From Bacteroidota bacterium (GTDB lineage Bacteria > Bacteroidota > Bacteroidia > Bacteroidales > Dysgonomonadaceae): a stretch of 7,450 nt of DNA. The position numbers were made by a program, and so were the translations under genes. This document shows, in pieces, positions 5,168 through 7,450 of this stretch (the stretch's first letter is position 1; each line of letters begins with the position of its first letter). Below the pieces are notes generated by a model. The model saw only the letters and a list, made by a program, of their open reading frames with translations. It had not been told where the DNA came from and did no database searches. The stretch lies in NCBI GenBank assembly GCA_023418255.1, contig JAEZZZ010000166.1, positions 1 through 7,450 on the forward strand, given 5' to 3'.

Positions 5168-6589
5168 ATGGCAGATATTTTGTTAACATTATTGCAAATC
5201 CTCTATGCCATCACCATCGTCAGCATTGTGATAGTGGTGATTTCGGAAAATCGAAATCCTATAAAAACGGTTTCGTGGATACTGATTTTGCTTTTTCTTC
5301 CGGTAATCGGACTCATTTGGTATCTTATTTTTGGGCAAGACATTACAAAAAAACATGTTATTTCAAAGCGGATGTACGACAAGCTGAAAAAGCGTCCGCT
5401 GGATGAAATCGGCACAACGGAAGAAATTGAATACCCCGAAGAACATGCCCCTCTCATCGGCTTATTGAAGAATTTTGACTACACCCCTCTCTTAGGTGGA
5501 AACAGCATAAAACTGTTTACCCAAGGAGCGGACAAGTTTAAAAGCTTTCTCGACGATATCGAAAATGCAAAAAAGCATATTCACATTGAGTATTATGTGT
5601 TTATGTTGGAGGATGAAATCGGAAAAAAAGTAAAAGAAACTCTCATTCGCAAAGCTCGTCAAGGAGTTGAAATACGGATTATATACGATAGTTTCGGCTC
5701 ACGAAAAACTAAGCGTGACGATTGGGAAGATTTGCGAAAAGCCGGCATTGAAGCAGAACCGTTCCTAAAACTCGTATTTCCAATTTTCACCTCGCGTCTT
5801 AACTATCGAAATCATCGCAAAATTGTTGTTATCGACGGTCGAATTGGCTATATCGGCGGCATGAACATTGCCGATCGGTACAATAAAGGAGTTAAGTGGG
5901 GAATTTGGCAAGATACCCATGCACGAATTGAAGGGAAAGGCGTGCAAGGACTGCAATCCATCTTTCTTATTGATTGGTTTTTTGTGAGCCAAACATTAAT
6001 TACTTCGCGAAAATATTTTCCACAGTTGGAACGTTATGGAAACATTTCGATGCAGACCGTAAACAGCGGGCCATTGAGAGATGAACGCGAAATTTCATTT
6101 GGTATATTGCAAGCCATTTACGATGCGAAAAAGAGCATCTACATCGAGACGCCCTATTTTTTGCCTCCCGAGTCCATGGTGTATGCCTTGCAATCCGCCG
6201 CAAAAAGAGGAGTGGATGTGCGCGTGATCCTTCCCGAGAAGTCAGATGTTTTTGTCGTGCATTTAGGTTCACTTTCTTACGTGAAAGAGATGTTACAGTC
6301 GGGCATCAAAATATATCTGTTTCGTCCCGGATTTCTACACTCTAAGATGATGATTTTTGACGATTCGCTCACATTACTGGGATCGGTCAATTTTGACACA
6401 CGAAGTTTTGAGCAAAATTTTGAAGCTGAAGCCTTTGTTTATGACCAAGAGACGGCAAAGCAGGCAAAGACCATCTTTATCGAAAATCAACGTAATTCGC
6501 AAATGCTTAGCCTGCACGAATGGGTTAAACGACCGATTAGCAATCGTTTCTTTGAGTCTGTGATGCGCCTGTTCGCACCGCTGCTATAA
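5168..6589 (+). CDS. cls: Cardiolipin synthase, phospholipase D family
   Basis: This 473-residue membrane enzyme is predicted to condense two phosphatidylglycerol molecules into cardiolipin and glycerol. The N-terminus has two hydrophobic segments, about residues 4-26 and 34-55, of the PLDc_N type that anchor it in the inner membrane. They are separated by ENRNPIKTVSW, typical of bacterial Cls. Two HKD catalytic motifs follow: NHRKIVVIDG with His216, Lys218 and Asp223, then IGGMN, and LHSKMMIFD with His391, Lys393 and Asp398, then GSVNFDTRS. Both catalytic histidines are present, so activity is likely. The length of about 480 residues fits ClsA-type enzymes. The ATG at 5168 precedes the first membrane segment directly. 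It lies 30 bases after rsgA and 19 before aroK. Other membrane PLD-type synthases are possible but less likely. Confidence 0.93.
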   Translation: MADILLTLLQILYAITIVSIVIVVISENRNPIKTVSWILILLFLPVIGLIWYLIFGQDITKKHVISKRMYDKLKKRPLDEIGTTEEIEYPEEHAPLIGLLKNFDYTPLLGGNSIKLFTQGADKFKSFLDDIENAKKHIHIEYYVFMLEDEIGKKVKETLIRKARQGVEIRIIYDSFGSRKTKRDDWEDLRKAGIEAEPFLKLVFPIFTSRLNYRNHRKIVVIDGRIGYIGGMNIADRYNKGVKWGIWQDTHARIEGKGVQGLQSIFLIDWFFVSQTLITSRKYFPQLERYGNISMQTVNSGPLRDEREISFGILQAIYDAKKSIYIETPYFLPPESMVYALQSAAKRGVDVRVILPEKSDVFVVHLGSLSYVKEMLQSGIKIYLFRPGFLHSKMMIFDDSLTLLGSVNFDTRSFEQNFEAEAFVYDQETAKQAKTIFIENQRNSQMLSLHEWVKRPISNRFFESVMRLFAPLL

Positions 6590-6608
6590 AATTAAACCCA
6601 ATGAGCTT

Positions 6609-7190
6609 ATGAAACGTATTTTTCTTGTCGGATATATGGGAGTGGGAAAAACAACAATCAGCCATGTTTTGGCAAACCTGTTTAATTTTTCTGCTATCGA
6701 TTTGGACTATTGGATTCAACGCACATATCGAAAAACGATATCCGAACTTTTTAAAGAAAAAGGAGAAGAAAAATTCCGACAAATTGAGCGAAACGCACTG
6801 CTTGAAGTGGCTGCCTTCGAAAATGTGGTGATATCGACTGGCGGAGGCACACCCTGCTTTTTTGATAATATGGAGATGATGAATCAAGCCGGGATCACCG
6901 TTTATATGAAAGCCTCGGTGGCGGAAATTGCTGCTCGTTTGAACGCCTCCAAAACGGTGCGTCCTCTCTTGGCAGGAAAAGATGATGCGGCTATGGTTAC
7001 ATTCATTGAAAAACATCTTACCCTTCGCGAACCGTTTTATAAAAAAGCACATATAACATTTCATTCCAATCGGTTGGTTACCAAAGAACATGCTGTCCAA
7101 ACTGCTCAAGCAATTGCAGAAATGATCGTGGAGTACAATAGAGTGGAGAAGAAGTCCGATGTTGGTAGCGGAGTAAATGAAGCGTTATAA
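6609..7190 (+). CDS. aroK: Shikimate kinase
   Basis: This 193-residue P-loop kinase phosphorylates shikimate at the 3-hydroxyl in the pathway to chorismate and aromatic amino acids. The Walker A motif is GYMGVGKTT at 8-16. DLD at 31-33 supplies the conserved Asp for shikimate and magnesium. FRQIER at 56-61 holds the substrate-binding Arg57. GGGTP at 78-82 is the Walker B-like shikimate loop. RPLL at 118-121 lies in the lid, and REPFY at 140-144 carries a further conserved Arg. About 15-20 polar residues (RVEKKSDVGSGVNEAL) extend past the usual end of the fold near residue 175; this tail has no recognised role. The start is the ATG at 6609; the ATG at 6601 is in another frame and stops after three codons. 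The gene appears to be last in the plus-strand series and is followed by a terminator. Confidence 0.95.
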   Translation: MKRIFLVGYMGVGKTTISHVLANLFNFSAIDLDYWIQRTYRKTISELFKEKGEEKFRQIERNALLEVAAFENVVISTGGGTPCFFDNMEMMNQAGITVYMKASVAEIAARLNASKTVRPLLAGKDDAAMVTFIEKHLTLREPFYKKAHITFHSNRLVTKEHAVQTAQAIAEMIVEYNRVEKKSDVGSGVNEAL

Positions 7191-7276
7191 ATGAAATGTG
7201 AAGTAGTGTCTCAAAAATATGTGACAAACTGATTTTCCAAAAACAAAGAGAGGACTATTCGTTAAATTCAAATTTT

Positions 7277-7317
7277 AGAGCAAGCTTGATAGGCATTTCA
7301 GCCTTGCTCTTTTTATA
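7277..7317 (+). terminator. Intrinsic terminator downstream of aroK
   Basis: AGAGCAAG at 7277-7284 pairs perfectly with CTTGCTCT at 7303-7310. After a C-C mismatch, TTGA pairs with TCAG (one wobble), leaving an eight-base loop at 7290-7297. The plus strand continues TTTTTATATTT from the final stem T, a usable T tail. The minus strand has no T run after the stem, so it works in the plus direction. It lies 86 bases past the aroK stop. Confidence 0.65.
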
Positions 7318-7365
7318 TTTTTAAATATTGCTGTCCGCTAAAACTATAAAAGTGTAAAATCAGTT

Positions 7366-7396
7366 GTCTGAATCGCAGATTTTTCGCGATTGAGAC
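7366..7396. repeat. Strong hairpin dyad in the right intergenic region
   Basis: GTCTGAATCGC at 7366-7376 pairs with GCGATTGAGAC at 7386-7396 with a single G-G mismatch, enclosing a nine-base loop. No clear T run follows on either strand, so it may be a poor terminator, a regulatory dyad or part of a mobile-element end. It lies between the aroK terminator and the possible minus-strand gene at the right edge. Confidence 0.5.
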
Positions 7397-7450
7397 TTTC
7401 ATTTCAGAGAACCAAGCCCCCATCAATCAAAAAGTGAGGGTTCCGGAGGT

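Larger units (their letters stand above)
7191..7450. other. Intergenic region without a convincing complete gene
   Basis: This 260-base stretch after aroK holds the two hairpins listed separately and no ORF of recognisable coding character. Its first part (from GTGTCTCAAAA at about 7207) and the CTGTCCGCTAAAAC segment near 7331 resemble in style the ends and leaders of Bacteroidota insertion sequences, but I cannot show paired terminal repeats. On the minus strand the frame entering at 7449 reads PPEPSLFD and stops at 7425-7423. That could be the last eight codons of a gene lying off the right edge and converging on aroK. This is too short to support as a gene entry. Confidence 0.4.

Noticed and set aside
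6537..7109. 190-codon minus-strand open frame opposite aroK
   Set aside because: Low-complexity Phe/Cys/His-rich translation with no family resemblance; the plus strand clearly encodes shikimate kinase.
7212..7219. TATTTTTG on the minus strand, matching TAnnTTTG, with a TTTG 18 bases upstream
   Set aside because: It would transcribe only antisense into the aroK 3' end, the spacing is short, and such a match is easily met by chance in AT-rich DNA.
7313..7423. 36-codon minus-strand ORF beginning at the ATG at 7423
   Set aside because: It runs through the second dyad into the end of the aroK terminator region, and its product resembles nothing I recognise.
1..7450. Whole-window look for CRISPR arrays, tRNA or rRNA genes, toxin-antitoxin or defence modules
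   Set aside because: I saw no regularly spaced repeats, no tRNA-like or rRNA sequence, and no toxin or defence-type genes; apart from the IS fragment the genes are housekeeping.

Overview
The window looks like chromosomal DNA of a member of the Bacteroidota, most likely the Bacteroidales (inference). The evidence is the gene order yraN, yjbR/mmcQ-like, birA, pyrH, frr, rsgA, the lack of Shine-Dalgarno sequences before most starts, and two TAnnTTTG boxes of the Bacteroidota -7 type in front of genes. Base composition and codon use look uniform across the housekeeping genes.

Layout. Positions 1-367 hold the 3' end of an IS5-type DDE transposase on the plus strand. It is cut by the window edge and broken by one extra G in a G run near its end. 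Converging on it is a two-gene minus-strand unit: a small ribbon-helix-helix-like protein (1087-863) followed by tadA (850-404). A 141-bp divergent intergenic region (1088-1228) separates this unit from a long plus-strand series. It carries a pair of 10-bp direct repeats, a 12-bp palindrome and a TAnnTTTG box.

The plus-strand series is yraN (UPF0102), a YjbR/MmcQ-family gene, birA, pyrH, then a 123-bp gap with a perfect 9-bp inverted repeat and a second TAnnTTTG box, then frr, rsgA, cls and aroK. Most spacings are 2 to 30 bases, and yjbR overlaps birA. This suggests two transcription units (yraN-yjbR-birA-pyrH and frr-rsgA-cls-aroK) or one long one with an internal promoter. The set is core growth metabolism: tRNA wobble editing (TadA), biotinylation (BirA), UTP/CTP supply (PyrH), ribosome recycling and 30S maturation (Frr, RsgA), membrane cardiolipin (Cls) and aromatic amino acid synthesis (AroK).

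Positions 7191-7450 hold no convincing complete gene. They contain a good intrinsic terminator hairpin for the aroK end (7277-7317), a second strong dyad (7366-7396), and at the right edge what may be the last codons of a minus-strand gene. The window is mostly ordinary housekeeping DNA. The parts worth a second look are the ribbon-helix-helix gene with its repeat-rich divergent promoter region, the dyad in front of frr, the broken transposase, and the structured right-hand intergenic region. I see no new multi-gene system.
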